From: Hypomyces perniciosus
Lineage: Eukaryota > Ascomycota > Sordariomycetes > Hypocreales > Hypocreaceae
Reading direction: 5' to 3'
DNA: 64,000 nucleotides
Assembly (NCBI GenBank): GCA_008477525.1
Contig: SPDT01000005.1
Location: forward strand, 124,001 to 188,000
In this document: one piece after another, positions 12,128 through 24,139 of the stretch
Layout of the letters: each line of letters begins with the position of its first letter
How positions within the stretch are numbered: the stretch's first letter is position 1
Made by a program: the position numbers and the translations under genes
Notes under the pieces: generated by a model
Databases searched by the model: none
What the model was told of the DNA's origin: nothing
What the model saw: only the letters and a program-made list of their open reading frames with translations

Positions 12128-13150
12128 ATGGCGAAACACATGAAGGCTTGGCAGGTTGCCTGTCCTGGTCAGATCGAAGAGACACTCAAACTCGTCGATA
12201 ATGTCCCCCAACCATCCCCAACAGACCTTCGTCCCGGCGAGATTTTGGTAGAGGTCGCCAGTGCAGGCATCAATCCGGCCGACTACAAAACAGTCCAACT
12301 GGGCATTGCCTCCAAGGCACTCACAACATTCCCCAAGACCCCAGGCATGGACCTCAGCGGTCGGGTTGTTGCTGTCGCCAAAGACGTGACAGATGTCAGC
12401 GTTGGAAGCGTGGTGATAGGTCGTGTAGACCCCACGAAGGCCCCTGGAGCACTTGCTCAGTTCGCCATTGTGTCTCGCGATGGCTATGCCGTCCTCCCCC
12501 CAGACTTTGATCTCGACAAAGCCGCCGGCTTTCCAACAACAGGTTTGACAGCATACCAAACCATAGCGCCATACGTCAAACCCGGAGATAAGATCTTCAT
12601 CAACGGCGGATCGGGTGGAGTGGGTACTTTCGGAATCCAGATCGCCAAGGAGCTGGGGCTGCATGTCACAGTGTCGTGCTCAACCCCCAAGAAATCTTTG
12701 TGCGAAGAACTTGGCGCAGACGAAATCATCGACTACAGAACCACCGACGTGGTGGAGCATCTAAAGAAGAACGGTCAAGTGTACAGTTTGGTTGTGGATA
12801 ATGTTGGAAACTCGCCTCCGAATCTGTACCAGGCGAGCAAGGACTTCCTCCGGCCCGAAGGCGCCTTTATTGTGGTTGGCGGTTCGGTGTCGTTCTCCAG
12901 CGTCAAGAACATATTATCTGCAAAGTATATGCCTTCATTCCTCGGTGGAGGGAAGGCCAAGTTCGTCATGTATATGACGAAGAATGACCACGAGGACCTG
13001 GGTCAAGTTGCCCAATGGCTTGGGCAAGGGAAACTGAAGACTGTGGTTGACTCAACGTTCGAGTTTGAAGATGCGATCGCAGCGTTTACGCATCTAAAGA
13101 AAGGCTCTAGTGGCGGAAAGGTCATAGTCCATGTTGCGAAGAAGGCTTGA
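12128..13150 (+). CDS. Zinc-independent MDR oxidoreductase (quinone oxidoreductase-like)
   Basis: A single exon encodes 340 residues, the usual length for medium-chain dehydrogenase/reductases. ATG at 12128 is the first in-frame ATG. The N-terminal GroES-like domain contains SAGINPADYK and PGMDLSGRVV; the cofactor domain carries INGGSGGVGTFGIQIAK (about 158-174), a glycine-rich NADPH-binding turn. Structural and catalytic zinc cysteines of alcohol dehydrogenases are absent, which points to the quinone reductase/enoyl reductase side. It resembles the yeast and fission-yeast 'zinc-type alcohol dehydrogenase-like' proteins. The expected reaction is NADPH-dependent reduction of a quinone or an activated alkene in the cytosol. 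Its promoter is shared with the D-aminoacylase. Confidence 0.85.
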   Translation: MAKHMKAWQVACPGQIEETLKLVDNVPQPSPTDLRPGEILVEVASAGINPADYKTVQLGIASKALTTFPKTPGMDLSGRVVAVAKDVTDVSVGSVVIGRVDPTKAPGALAQFAIVSRDGYAVLPPDFDLDKAAGFPTTGLTAYQTIAPYVKPGDKIFINGGSGGVGTFGIQIAKELGLHVTVSCSTPKKSLCEELGADEIIDYRTTDVVEHLKKNGQVYSLVVDNVGNSPPNLYQASKDFLRPEGAFIVVGGSVSFSSVKNILSAKYMPSFLGGGKAKFVMYMTKNDHEDLGQVAQWLGQGKLKTVVDSTFEFEDAIAAFTHLKKGSSGGKVIVHVAKKA

Positions 13151-16048
13151 TTAAAAAAGGAGGAAATGGGATTGGCATTTGGGCTCTGTGTTTTTATGGA
13201 TTTAGTAGCTACTTGCAAAAGCTGCCTAACGGCTAGCAAAGATCATTATTTAGGTACCTAGGCAAGGGACAGACGGTTTCTCAAATGAAAGGAAATAAAC
13301 CTGTTCTGGTCTGGTCTGGTCAATACGCTCCACAGATGCTCTCAATTGACTGGCGCTAAGAGTATTAAACACGTAGCCAAAAATAACCTTAATTAATAAA
13401 ATCCATACGAAGTAAGCACCTGACCAAATTCTGGGGCATTATTACCCCGTAATTCACCGAATATGGAGATTGAATACGCCGCGATGGTGTGTCAGGTAGC
13501 ATCCCCTCGACTCGTAAAGACGGTGCCGGCTAGAATGAAACGACCTCGACAACACAACAAACTCAGTTGTCCACCACCAAAAGGTCCATGAACCTAGACT
13601 AACTTCAATTACTGACACTAAATAGGTACTTTGTTTGGAGGATTTCACTTTCAAGAACGTGGGCTTCATCATTTTCGATCCCAGTCTCTCCTTTTCGCAC
13701 GGCTCCTCTTATCATAGACACCAAGGAAGCCCAACTAAACCAGATCCAGAAGTTGCTTGAATTCTTCCGCGCTAAAGCCACATTCGAGTCGCAAGGTTGG
13801 ACTCTACGCGTAAAAGTGTGTACATACGAAGTACGGTGACTTGCCATCGATCATACCCCCCTTCCCATTCAACACCAATTCCTCTTGTAGGTAGTAGTAG
13901 TGATAGTAGTATTCCTTTCGAGCGGGTTAGCCGAATGGGAAAGGGTTGCCAAGTGAAAGTCGGTTGGATATTTGGGCATGGTTTCTGTGGAGCTGGTTCA
14001 CTCCAGCTACTACAACCTACGGGCGCTGAAATCAATAGTGTCCCCCATCTGAGATACGAGTAAAGCTTTCCTGAAGAAGAGAGGAGCATGTGCTGTTATT
14101 CGTACACGTATTTATATCCGTACCAGGTATGAGGAGTAGTTAGTGTGCAAATTCTAGCCGCACATATACCATAAGATATTGTCAATTTAAATCCAGGTGA
14201 CTTTCAGCATTAACTACTACTACTACTACTACTACTATTGCCAATGAAGCTATGATCATTATAACAACAGTAATATTAAGTCTAAATACAATAGAACATT
14301 AGTATTTAGATCATGCTAAGGCTACCTAATACACAGACTAGCATTGTAGTCTAGTTGCACTATATTAATACTCATAGAGGCCGCGCGGGACAGCTCGAAA
14401 TCAAGCTCCAAACGTGACCTTTATGGTACGGATAGAAAAGCAGGGTGGTACGAAATAGCAATACTCTGGGAAAATTGCAGCCGATTAGGTACTTCACATC
14501 TTCAGACATATACTCCGTATTCATAACGCACCTCCTGGGTAACATCTGTTATCTTCATCGATTTGACGACCATGGGAAAACACGCTAGGGTCTGCCGTGC
14601 CAAGCTGGACTTTCGTATTACTATTACTCCGTACCCGCGTCAAGAAGGGTATTATTAGGAGTAGTACTCCGTGTATTGTATGAGTTTCCGGTTGCCAAGC
14701 TTCTGTCAAAGTATGACAGGCGATGCTTCGCGCCCCTGGCATTTGATACATAGATAAGATAGGATTTGAGCCTGAAGTTTAGAAGGTGGGCCTCGTGTAA
14801 CACATTCAGGCGAAACCCGAGATGCAACATCACATATATTGTTATCATGGCGAGGGTAGGGTGACTGTTACATGGACGGCGTTAAGATGCAGGATGTGTG
14901 TTGGCAATCGGGGAAAGGCTGCAGGAACGAATTGGTGTGAACATCCCATAGCATGTCATTGATATTTCCACAGTTCCATATTAACCGGGATCCCCACTAT
15001 AGCCCACCCTGGCGTGTCTTGCATTTACCTGGTTGCTGGTACTACCCCGTACGGCGTACGGAGCACTGGGGTACTACGATGAATGTGAAACGCGGTATTC
15101 TGGTCGCGATGGCCCAAGAGTGCTGCCGATCATGATCGCTGGTATATACGCGGATAGTTATTGGAAAGTCCAGTTTGTAACAGTAATATTGACTAGAGGT
15201 AATTTGGATCGACAAACTAGCTCCGCAGATGGTAACCAGTGAATCGCAGAGTCCAATACGAATGTCAAGGTAATCAGTCCACAAAAAATTAAACATAAAG
15301 CCTGTGAAAGATATTGCGCCAATAGATAATAGTTCTCAGACAAGTACGGAGTAGTGCTACTAAGAACGGAAGTTTGTTGCACAGACTGAGACATACTAAC
15401 ATACTAGTCCCCGTTTTGCCGTCATGACGGGCCGATGTCTAGATGTGGAGGACAATCAACTTAAGCCATTATGCATAGCTAGCAATAGCAGCAGCAGTAG
15501 TAACAGAATTCGTACAAGTATGCCCTCATTGTTGACTGTGGGGTGCATGAGCCATGGATCTGATCGTCAGTCCCCCACTTCCCATTTCCCACTTCCCTAA
15601 CCAGCACTACGTTACTCCGTCTTACTATTCTCTGTGCAGATGTTCAAATGAAGGAGCCCATAATTTTCCTCCAATCTTCGTATTTAGGATTCGTGACCTT
15701 CCTGATTGAAGCTTACTAGTTTGAGTATGGATACGTTTCTTCCAGATATTCCCGTTACTTCAAAGTTAAACATACTTACCTACTTCCTAACTAGTCGTAT
15801 GGGGTGTTTCAAATGCGCTGGTAATAAAGTATCCGGTATAGCAGACTGGGTGATCGAGCAAGCTTCCTAAATTGATGGAAGCTCTGAGGCAGTAGTAGCA
15901 ATGCTGAAGACTGGTGTATATAAAAGGAGCTCGACACCTCCGACAGAATGATCCGAAATCAACAAGACATTAACTCCACAGAGTACCTGCATTCCAATCT
16001 TCCAACAAGCAAGCAAACAAGAAGACCTTTCCAACCACAATCATCACA
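13151..16048. other. Long AT-rich intergenic region
   Basis: No gene is supported in 2.9 kb. It holds many copies of the TACTCCGTA/TACGAAGTA motif (for example near 13827, 14511, 14626 and 15346), a short TAC microsatellite at about 14213-14236, and the promoter of the chitosanase at its right end. Open frames here are under 110 codons and lack domains. Confidence 0.6.
15917..15926 (+). promoter_or_regulatory. TATA-like element of the chitosanase gene
   Basis: TATATAAAAG lies about 120 bases before the chitosanase ATG, a suitable distance for a TATA box with a short leader. A regulated, secreted hydrolase is the type of fungal gene that often has one. Not tested. Confidence 0.5.
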
Positions 16049-16890
16049 ATGCATTATTCGACCCTCTTCACGCTCGCCACCCTCGGTGCGGTCGCATCGG
16101 CTTATCAACTTCCTGACAACCTCAAGTCTATCTACAACAAGCGCCGGGTAAGCCATATTCTTCCCTCTCCCGGCAAGTATATATGCCTCTAACGTGCTTC
16201 TTTCATCAGTCTGGTACCTGCGCCAAGAAGCTCTCTGGAACCTTTCAAGGCGGTTCTTCCTACTGCGGCGACATCCCCAATGTCGTCTACCTCAAGGGAA
16301 GCAGCGGTAACTATGACAACATGGACATCGACTGCGATGGTGCAAACAGGTCGTCTGGAGACTGCGCCAATGACCCTACCGGCCAGAGCCAGACTTCATT
16401 CATGGACACCGTCAAGACCTACGGAATCCCGGATCTGGATGCCAACATCCACTCATATGTTGTTTTCGGAAACGTGGAATCTAGCCCTACGTTCGATCCT
16501 CGCTCGTTTAACATCGAACCTCTGAGTGTTATGGCAGTTGTGTGCAACAACCAGGTGGTAGGTTCCACTATAATTTCTCATTTTGCAATATCAGGACATA
16601 GACAATGGCTCACATGAACCTACACACAGTTTTACGGTGTCTGGGGTGATACCAACGGCGGCACCTCCACTGGCGAAGCCTCCATCGCTCTCGCGAAGCT
16701 GTGCTTCCCGAAAGATCACATTACTGGTGACAGTGGTCATGATGAGAAGGATGTTCTGTACCTTGCTTTCAGCGGCAAGGGGGCTCTTCCCGGAAAGAAC
16801 GGCGCCAACTGGAAGGCAAAGAACGCTGCAGACTTTCAAGCCAGTCTTAAGACCTTGGGTGACAAGCTTGTTGCCGACCTGAAGGCATAA
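16049..16890 (+). CDS. Secreted fungal chitosanase, glycoside hydrolase family 75
   Basis: Three exons join in frame: 16049-16147, 16210-16557 and 16630-16890, giving 235 residues, typical for GH75. Residues 1-18 form a signal peptide ([13 protein letters not shown]). The mature part starts after a KRR-type basic site, which may be a propeptide cleavage. Family marks are DIDCDGA (acidic catalytic neighbourhood), the [18 protein letters not shown] strand and the [12 protein letters not shown] segment with an Asp expected to be in the active site. GH75 enzymes cleave beta-1,4 bonds in chitosan outside the cell. The second donor could also be GTGGTA at 16555; GTAGGT at 16558 is the better match and keeps NNQV-FYGVWGD. 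Confidence 0.93.
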
Positions 16891-17902
16891 ATCCAAGTCC
16901 GAGACTTGATGCCTCATAAAACGGTCATGACAGGGCGGGTATCCTGATTTATGTTCTCTTCGTATATATTGTTCTATAGCACATGCCAGGCATTTATGAT
17001 TTAAGTTAGCAAAGTATGATATAGTTATGTTCTCATTCGACTGGACCGTTTCCCCTTGAAATATTCTATAAGGAGCTGATAATGTTAACCAATACCATCC
17101 AGGCAAACAAGGGGGGCAATCAAATTTTTACAGGTCCCAGGGGATTCAGTCGTATTTTCGTATTTTGCTTGAAGGGAGAGCACAAGCTTTCTTTTCTATG
17201 TAAGCAAGACTCGGGGATTTTGGTCGGATCCATTTTGAAAGGCTTCAAGTATGAAGTCGAGGAATAAGGTACAAACAGTTGGAAAGAAAGAAGATATATG
17301 CCTTCTAAGATACCAGTAGCTCCAAAGTCCGTCGAATTTATTTTTGCGCGTAGTAATTAGTAGCAAGGATGACGTAGTAAGGTTTAAAACAACAACAAAG
17401 CAGCTTAACGCTTGCACCATGTTTTTGCTCTCACAACTTAGGTAGAAGAGATTTCTAGAGCTACCATTGACAAAAGTCGTAAAAAAGGTGCAGATGCTAA
17501 ATGGAATACCTGAGGATCAAGGTCGTTACTATCCAGTTAGTCAGAGTTTCTACTAATCGATGCCATCAAGTCATTCGCCCTGATATTGGTTAATCAAGCA
17601 AAGACGGAATGGGAATTCACTCAAGTTCAATCAGGACTTCAAATGGACAAGGCTATTGCATTCAGGCATATTATTTTGTCGCTAGCTCCAAAGTCCACCA
17701 TGATACACTTCCTTGACCAGTCTGAACTTGTGCTCCTCCCCCTTTCCCGTCCCACTATCCGAAACACAATGGTTGAAATTTTTCAGAAATTGCAGAGCAT
17801 AGTGAGTGACACTGCAAGGCTACAGGGAAAGTAAATATGTGAAGGGGCGGATAGGGGGGTGAGCGAACTAGTCTGGCGTGTGATTGTGCTTGTCTTGCAA
17901 GC
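16891..17902. other. Convergent intergenic region
   Basis: One kilobase between the 3' ends of the chitosanase and the calpain-like gene. It is AT-rich and has no supported gene; short frames at 17082 and 17586 lack features. Confidence 0.6.
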
Positions 17903-19480
17903 TTACATGTGGCCGTGGGATTCTTGATGCTTGGCAACACCCATGTAGTGGAAGCAGTGCTTGAAGGCCTGGGGCTCCATACCGAAGAGGCCACCGTGGT
18001 CGAGCATGTTAGCAGGGCACCACATGGCGGGATCAATGCGCTCAAGGAGGCCGGGGTAGCTGGACAAGCCAGTGGGCTCGGTAACACCCCATGGGTTGCG
18101 GATGATGATGTACTGCTTGTCGCCATGGATAGCATAGCCAAGGATGGAGTAGGCATGGTTGGCAACGATGTTGCTGCCCTTGAAGCAGTTGCCAGTGGCG
18201 TAGGTCCAGGCGCACATTGGGTTGATGGTCTTGAAGTTCATGCAGTTGGTGCGGACCATGCCGAGCAAGTCAGTGGCGGAGTGCTTCTCACACATATAGT
18301 AAAAGGGTTCACGGCCATTGATCTGGGCCATAGCCTTGATGGGATCACCGCTGTGAGTCTGGGTGATATCGGGGTGCTCGGAGGAGCCGCCACAGATCCA
18401 CTTGGCGAAGGCCTTCTCGTACAGCGAGGGCCAGATGTCGGCTCCGTCGCTGGAGCGGCAGTAGAGAGGCTCGTTGTTTGAGTTGTTCATGGGGATCTCG
18501 TAGTTGACCTCCACAGTCTCGGTGCGGGAGTTGTTGTGGCCGCCCTTGTCGTGGAACTTGATGGCAAGGCGCTTCTTCTCCTCCTTAGTCTGGTGGACAC
18601 GAGTGCAGCGGTTGATGCAAATGGGATCAGCCCAGAAGACCGAGAACAGAGCAGCGACGAACCAGCTGTTGCTGGTGCAGCCCTGGACGGGATCGTCAAA
18701 GTTGCACATGGTGGCCCTCTTCTCTCCGATCTGGAACATGGTGATATCACCAATGACGCGCTTCTTCATGGACTGGAAGAAGTAGTCATACATGTCTCGC
18801 CACGAGCTGTTGGGGGGCACCCAGTGCTCCTTTTGCTGGCGGAATGGGGTGACAAGTTCATTGACGGTCATGGTCACCTCTCGGTTGGTGATCTTCTTGC
18901 CCATGGTGTGAGTATCGATGACCATGCATAGCTTTCCATTGTGCATCCGAGCCATCTTCACATGGCAGTTGGTGAGATCCTTCATTCCAAGCTTCTCGAG
19001 GTCTTTTACGACCTTGACCTCTGAGAGGTCTGGGGTTTCAAGGTCACGCTCGGTCAAGATCTTGAGATCATGCTCGGACATCTTCTCTGCCTTTCGGTCC
19101 TTCTCGTTCAGCTTCAGGCCGGCGAATAGGACAGACTTGTACTTCATGTCGAAGAGCTCATCGTAGTCGGTCTGGAGGACGTTGGAGAGGATCCTGGCAG
19201 AGTGCATGCAGTGCCTCTCAATCTTTCGGCCAAGCATGGCCTCGGCCAGAGCATATGGATTGACAGCACCGACTCTAACATCCTTGGGCTGGGAGTCAGG
19301 TCGCATGTTGCTGCCTCCTGACATTGAAGTTGGCTTGATATCGAGGTAGTCATCGTCTGACTGCTGGCTCTCCTGGTCAGTCTGCTGGTCGAGCTTCTGA
19401 CTCAGAAGGTCCGCAAGGGCGACAAGGAGCTTGGAGTCCTTGGCGGCAGCGTCAGCAGTGGAAAATCGGATGTCACCCAT
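17903..19480 (-). CDS. Calpain-like (peptidase C2) protein with Ser at the nucleophile position
   Basis: A single exon encodes 525 residues from ATG at 19478-19480. About 255 residues of polar N-terminal region precede a calpain-type core. Core marks: FDDPVQGCTSNSWFVAALFSVFWADP (about 261-286), WPSLYEKAFAKW (350-361), the His segment IVANHAYSILGY (His442) and the Asn segment IIIRNPWG (Asn462). In calpains the nucleophile Cys sits just before the Trp (GDCW); here that residue is Ser272, codon AGC at 18665-18667, while His and Asn are kept. No C2-like or EF-hand domain is visible. It is either a pseudo-protease with a scaffolding role, or an enzyme with an altered nucleophile. Alignment across fungi would tell whether Ser is the family rule. 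Confidence 0.75.
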   Translation of the reverse strand: MGDIRFSTADAAAKDSKLLVALADLLSQKLDQQTDQESQQSDDDYLDIKPTSMSGGSNMRPDSQPKDVRVGAVNPYALAEAMLGRKIERHCMHSARILSNVLQTDYDELFDMKYKSVLFAGLKLNEKDRKAEKMSEHDLKILTERDLETPDLSEVKVVKDLEKLGMKDLTNCHVKMARMHNGKLCMVIDTHTMGKKITNREVTMTVNELVTPFRQQKEHWVPPNSSWRDMYDYFFQSMKKRVIGDITMFQIGEKRATMCNFDDPVQGCTSNSWFVAALFSVFWADPICINRCTRVHQTKEEKKRLAIKFHDKGGHNNSRTETVEVNYEIPMNNSNNEPLYCRSSDGADIWPSLYEKAFAKWICGGSSEHPDITQTHSGDPIKAMAQINGREPFYYMCEKHSATDLLGMVRTNCMNFKTINPMCAWTYATGNCFKGSNIVANHAYSILGYAIHGDKQYIIIRNPWGVTEPTGLSSYPGLLERIDPAMWCPANMLDHGGLFGMEPQAFKHCFHYMGVAKHQESHGHM

Positions 19481-22400
19481 GTTGATGGTTTTGGCAAAAG
19501 TGTAGTGAGGTGCAAAAATGCTTGGTGTTTGAAGGGTTGAAGTAAGTTTGTTTGTGGGTGATGAGTTTGAGAGCTGATTGTGTCTGGAGAAACGGAATCG
19601 AAGACGGGCAACTTCTGGGACTTATATGCTTCTTCGGATATCATAGAACGGATCATGTCCGCCGTTGCTCTCTCCACACGCCGCCGGCAATGAAATCATG
19701 ATTGCGTTAAGATGCAACTAGAGATGCAACTAGAAATGCAGATTTTTCGTATTCACGAAGGCTCATAGCTTTCTCCATTACGTATTGTTAAATGCAGTGA
19801 GTTGCTCAAGTGTCGTACCAAGCCAACAATTGCATGTTCAGGGTAAGTTTCATTACTGTTAAGACACACTCCGTAGGCTTGACATTGAATGAAGTCATGG
19901 ATATGAGCGGTTGAGAGGCGGTGCAAACGACGGTTAGAACACCAGATATCATCACCATGCATACTAAACGAACGTGAGATAGGTGGCTGCTTACTTCCCA
20001 TTGCTGTTTTAATCCGCCCTCTCCAGAAGCTCATCTTGAGAGAGTTGCTGATCCTGGCTTACAAGAAGTTTCGGGGTTCTAGGGCCCCAATCAGGATACC
20101 TGGACTACGTAGCCATATCGGCCAATCTGTGCAATTGAGTTATTCTTACCCCTGAACGGTTATGGTCCCCTCCGTATCGGATACACTAGGGATCACAAAA
20201 GCATCGTAGTCACCAACCACAGGTGCTATACTAGATAGTGCTGTGGTGAGCTAGTATTCAGCTCGAGCCAACGGCAAACTTTAACAATTACCGATTCTCG
20301 TTCGAAAGAACGGCACATCGTTTAGATTTTAACGGACCGTCGAGGCTCAGGAACTCGCTAGCATTGAAATCGAGTCTTCTAAATGTCAGCCTGAGCGGCC
20401 AAGGAGATTGCAGGACAAATGTGCCAGCTAAATGACACAGTCATGGCATCATGATGTACAGCTTAACGCCTCATGCAGCCGTCCTCCAGATGCCGAAGCA
20501 TCAGCTACCCCGCAAAGACTGATGAAGAGGCTCTTTTTGATATCAATTCATACATCATTCGTGGTCACACAAACCTCTGTATGATATATAAATGGCATGA
20601 TCTTCAATGGGTATCCGGTATGAGGCGCAACTAAGCGGCGTTTGCCTAAGTGATGATTGGACAATGGCATCTGAAGAGTTGCTGAAACTCGATCTAGCTA
20701 TCCCAACAATATCTAGATATCTCAACAATGGCGTCTGTATGCCCTAAAACGCGGGGGACGTGGAGATCAGTGAGCCTGCCGTCTCAGCCTCGATACGCAT
20801 TTGTCCAGAGATTCCATCGATCCCTTCGGAGCTTTCCTAGCGCCTCGCGTGTGAGCAAGGATGTTAGCTCGAGGTGGCTTATGTAGCGAATATATGCGAA
20901 CCTTCCTTTATGTAAGTAAAACGCACGCCGAGGTGGTTGGGAGCCTTTTTTTTGCAGAATATGTAGGAGGCTATGCGAGGATATCGTTGCTATCGGCAGC
21001 ATGGCAACCTACCTGTTAAACGGGTCATCGGGATTGGTCTTTGTCCTCCACCGACGATCCAGTGATGAGAGCTGAGTTCTGTCATGAGTGAACCCTCGGT
21101 AGGCTGGTGTTGAAGCCATGGCATTAATTGAAAAGTCACAAACTCTACCGGATTTATTCCTCACGATGATTTCGAGTGCAAAACCTACAAGCATTCAAAA
21201 TCATATTTTGGAGAGATTCTCGCCATTATCCCGAGAATCATTAACATGGCACAGCACGGGAATAGGAGAGAGGTTGTTAACCTCTGCCGCATTATTCCTG
21301 GATAATATTCCCTTCTTATAGCCTCGCTCCCTTGCTTGGTGCTTCCGGAGTGCAACCTTCTCTTTTCGCCCCTGATAACTTCAGGCCTCAACCTTGTATC
21401 CAAAATCCCCTAGGCTGCCACAGCTCCATTGGTTAAGCTCGACGTCATGCTTCCGAATTCAAAGAACTTGACGACAAACTGACTCGCTGCAGCGTTCTCA
21501 GTGACGACCCAAGAGTACTGTTACGCACTCTGACGTTCCAGCGCTCGCTTATCCATTCTCCCAACTGAGCAGTCTTGTCTATGGTTCGATTTGTACGAAG
21601 TAGCTTAGTCAGGTGTGGTGCCTACCTCATGATATTTCATTTCCCATACCTTAAGGTATTCGCAGATATGTGAAAAGCCTCCTTTGTCATTGCCAATGTA
21701 CGTAGGTATGGGATCGCACGAAAAAAAACACTCCACCAGCACAAAGTGCTACCCTGTAGATCGGGCCTCGTTTCCGACGGGCATTATATTGCCGATCACC
21801 GCTGTGGAGGTCGCACGCGCCCTTCTGAGAGGACGCCCTTCGTGACACAATCTGTCGTCAGAGGGAGCAAGCACAAGCACGTGCTGCGCGGGTAGGGAAA
21901 GTCATGGGGCCGATTGGTCTCCGTATCTGCGACGATTTACGAGAGATCTGCGGAAGGGCGTTGACAGTGGATGCATGACATTTTCAGTGTGCAGAAATGT
22001 ATTGTATAAGAAGAGACATAACATTTGGCTGTGATTTGTGATGAGAACATCATCTGCCTTTTCTCTTGTAGTTTATCATAGCATTAAAATAAGAATTAGC
22101 GAGAGCGTCTAAGACGAGCACATGAATGTGGGCTTGGGATAACGCATCGAGTAAGACTCCGGCTACGACACGGAGGAGTACCTGGGCCCGGGCCGGAGCG
22201 CACAAGTCCCGTGTATTTACTCCGAACTCGGCCCTCCGAATCCGGCACGTCAACACATAACAGAATGCAGATCTTTTGCCATCCAACGTCTCTACCTTTA
22301 AGCCCCGGGTGGAGAAATTTGTGCAAATTTTCATACAAATTTTTCTGCTTGGATTTTATTTTGCGCCCTCCCTATGACAAATCTTGGACTCACCGATATG

Positions 22401-22578
22401 ACTGTATCACCAGGGGGATGTGAGCTCATCCACCGCTTACTCAGGACATTGTATGAAGTGCGGAGTGAAGGGCGTATGTACATAATGCATAAACACTCTC
22501 AATTTGTATTTAAAATGCTCTCGCATCAGAGAACGATCGCCATTTGACCGTCGTGTGAACCCCTCAACAACAGTTAAC
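19481..22578. other. Long intergenic desert
   Basis: Nothing convincing in 3.1 kb. A 93-codon ATG-initiated minus frame (19753-20034) has no domain. The bases just left of 19680 are probably the 5' leader of the calpain-like gene, and the last few hundred bases hold the promoter of the gene at 22579. Confidence 0.55.
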
Positions 22579-24026
22579 ATGGAGACGACGGCACTCAAAG
22601 ACCCCCCCGAGAACAACACACCAAGAAACAACGAAAAAATCGCCCAACAAGTCGATCCAATCTCAAGCCCACAAGATGGAAACCCTTTGGAACAATCCCC
22701 CCCTCCGGATGGCGGATTTCACGCCTGGGCGCAGGTCGTATCAGGCCATCTCGTCGTCGCAGTGACCTGGGGATACGCATCGAGCTTCGGGGTCTTCCAG
22801 AACTATTACACATCCACGTTACCCGAACCCGCATCCCAAATCTCTTGGATAGGCGGCTTCCAAGTGTTCATTATGCTGTTTATTTCGACGATATCCGGAC
22901 GCGCAACTGATGCAGGGTTGGCAAGGCCCGTGATGGCATTGGGGTGTTTCCTGATCCTTCTGGGCACGTTCATGACCAGCTTGGCGACGACGTACTGGCA
23001 GATATTCTTGTCCCAAGGCCTTTGCATTGGCATCGGTCAGGGACTCATCTGGCTGCCCAGTGTGGCTATAATCTCGACATATTTTGTGAGGAAACGAGTC
23101 TTGGCCATGACCGCCGCGGCGACGGGCTCGAGTACTGGTGGTCTCATCTTCCCGCCTATGATTCAGTATTTAATCCCAAGGATTGGTGAGTACCTCTCCA
23201 GGGTCTGCGATTGAGGGTGAACGAACGCATCTGATTGTGAAAGGAAAGGCTTCCCTTGGGCTGTCCGCTGTATGGGCTTCGTTGTGCTGGTCATGGTCAT
23301 TGTTATCATGGCTCTTCTCCGCACTCGGCTTCCACCTCGAAGGTCTGGCCCGTTGGTCGAATGGGAAGCGTTCAAAGAACCTGCATACATGCTCTTCACG
23401 TTTGGCGTCTTTCTCTTGTACTGGACGCTGTTTTTCGCCTTCTTCTACGTACGTCACCTCTCCGATGCTGTAGATGCCCTCGCTGGCAGGGGTTAGCCTA
23501 ACCATCTTCGCAGATCCAAGTCTACGCGGTGAATGAGCTTCATCTCTCCCAAAGGGAGGGTGTCAAGCTGATCATTACCATCAATGCATTGGGCCTGCCC
23601 ATCCGCGCGCCTTGCGGATATCTTGCCGATCGGTACTTGGGCCCGATGAACTGCTTGATCCCCTGGGTCGCGCTCTGCGGCATCCTGATGTTCTGCTGGT
23701 CTGCCGTTCGCACGGTCACTGGGTTGTACGTCTTTGCAGCCTTTTACGGCCTCGCGTCGGCTGGCTCCATGGCGTTGTTCGTCGGCACAGTGCCGTCTCT
23801 GACGAAAGGCCTCAGCAAAATTGGAACGCGCGTCGGCATGGTGCTGACACTGATGAGCTTCGGTCCACTGACGGGTCCAGTAGTAGCTGGCGCGTTGATT
23901 GAGCGCACAGGAGGGAACTATCTAGCAGGCCAGATCTGGGCGGGCTCTGCGTTGCTGATCAGTGTCGCTGCCTTGATTGCGGCACGGATACTTACGTCTG
24001 GATGGCGTCTGAAGTACAAAATGTAG
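22579..24026 (+). CDS. Monocarboxylate-transporter-like MFS protein (MCT/Mch family)
   Basis: Three exons join in frame: 22579-23185, 23249-23448 and 23514-24026, giving 439 residues. ATG at 22579 is the first in-frame ATG. A polar N-terminal tail (about 45 residues) leads into PPPDGGFHAWAQV, the fungal version of the MCT entry motif PDGG, then helices with WGYASSFGVFQNYY, GLCIGIGQGLIWLPS and ISTYFVRKRVLA. The second half has GLPIRAPCGYLADRYLGP and SLTKGLSKIGTRVGM. Twelve membrane helices are expected. Relatives carry monocarboxylates, riboflavin or unknown organic acids across the plasma membrane; the substrate here cannot be called. Intron 1 ends in the unusual but frame-restoring AAAG at 23245-23248. 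Confidence 0.87.
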
Positions 24027-24139
24027 ACAGACAATGCACAGAGGCTGGATCACCAAAGGATCAGCAATGGGAGTGATATGTGGCAATGAGAGTAATCTGT
24101 GGTAATTGATTAGAGCAATCCATGTCAACTGGAGTTGCT

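Noticed and set aside
13926..13950. tRNA-like GCGGGTTAGCCGAATGGG string
   Set aside because: No matching acceptor stem or T-loop (GGTTCRA) at the right spacing on either strand.
19753..20034. ATG-started minus frame of 93 codons
   Set aside because: No domain, no clear promoter or splice context, isolated in a desert. It could be a remnant but I cannot support it.
5576..24026. Secondary-metabolite gene cluster
   Set aside because: Oxidoreductases and transporters are present but no polyketide synthase, peptide synthetase, terpene cyclase or pathway regulator is visible.
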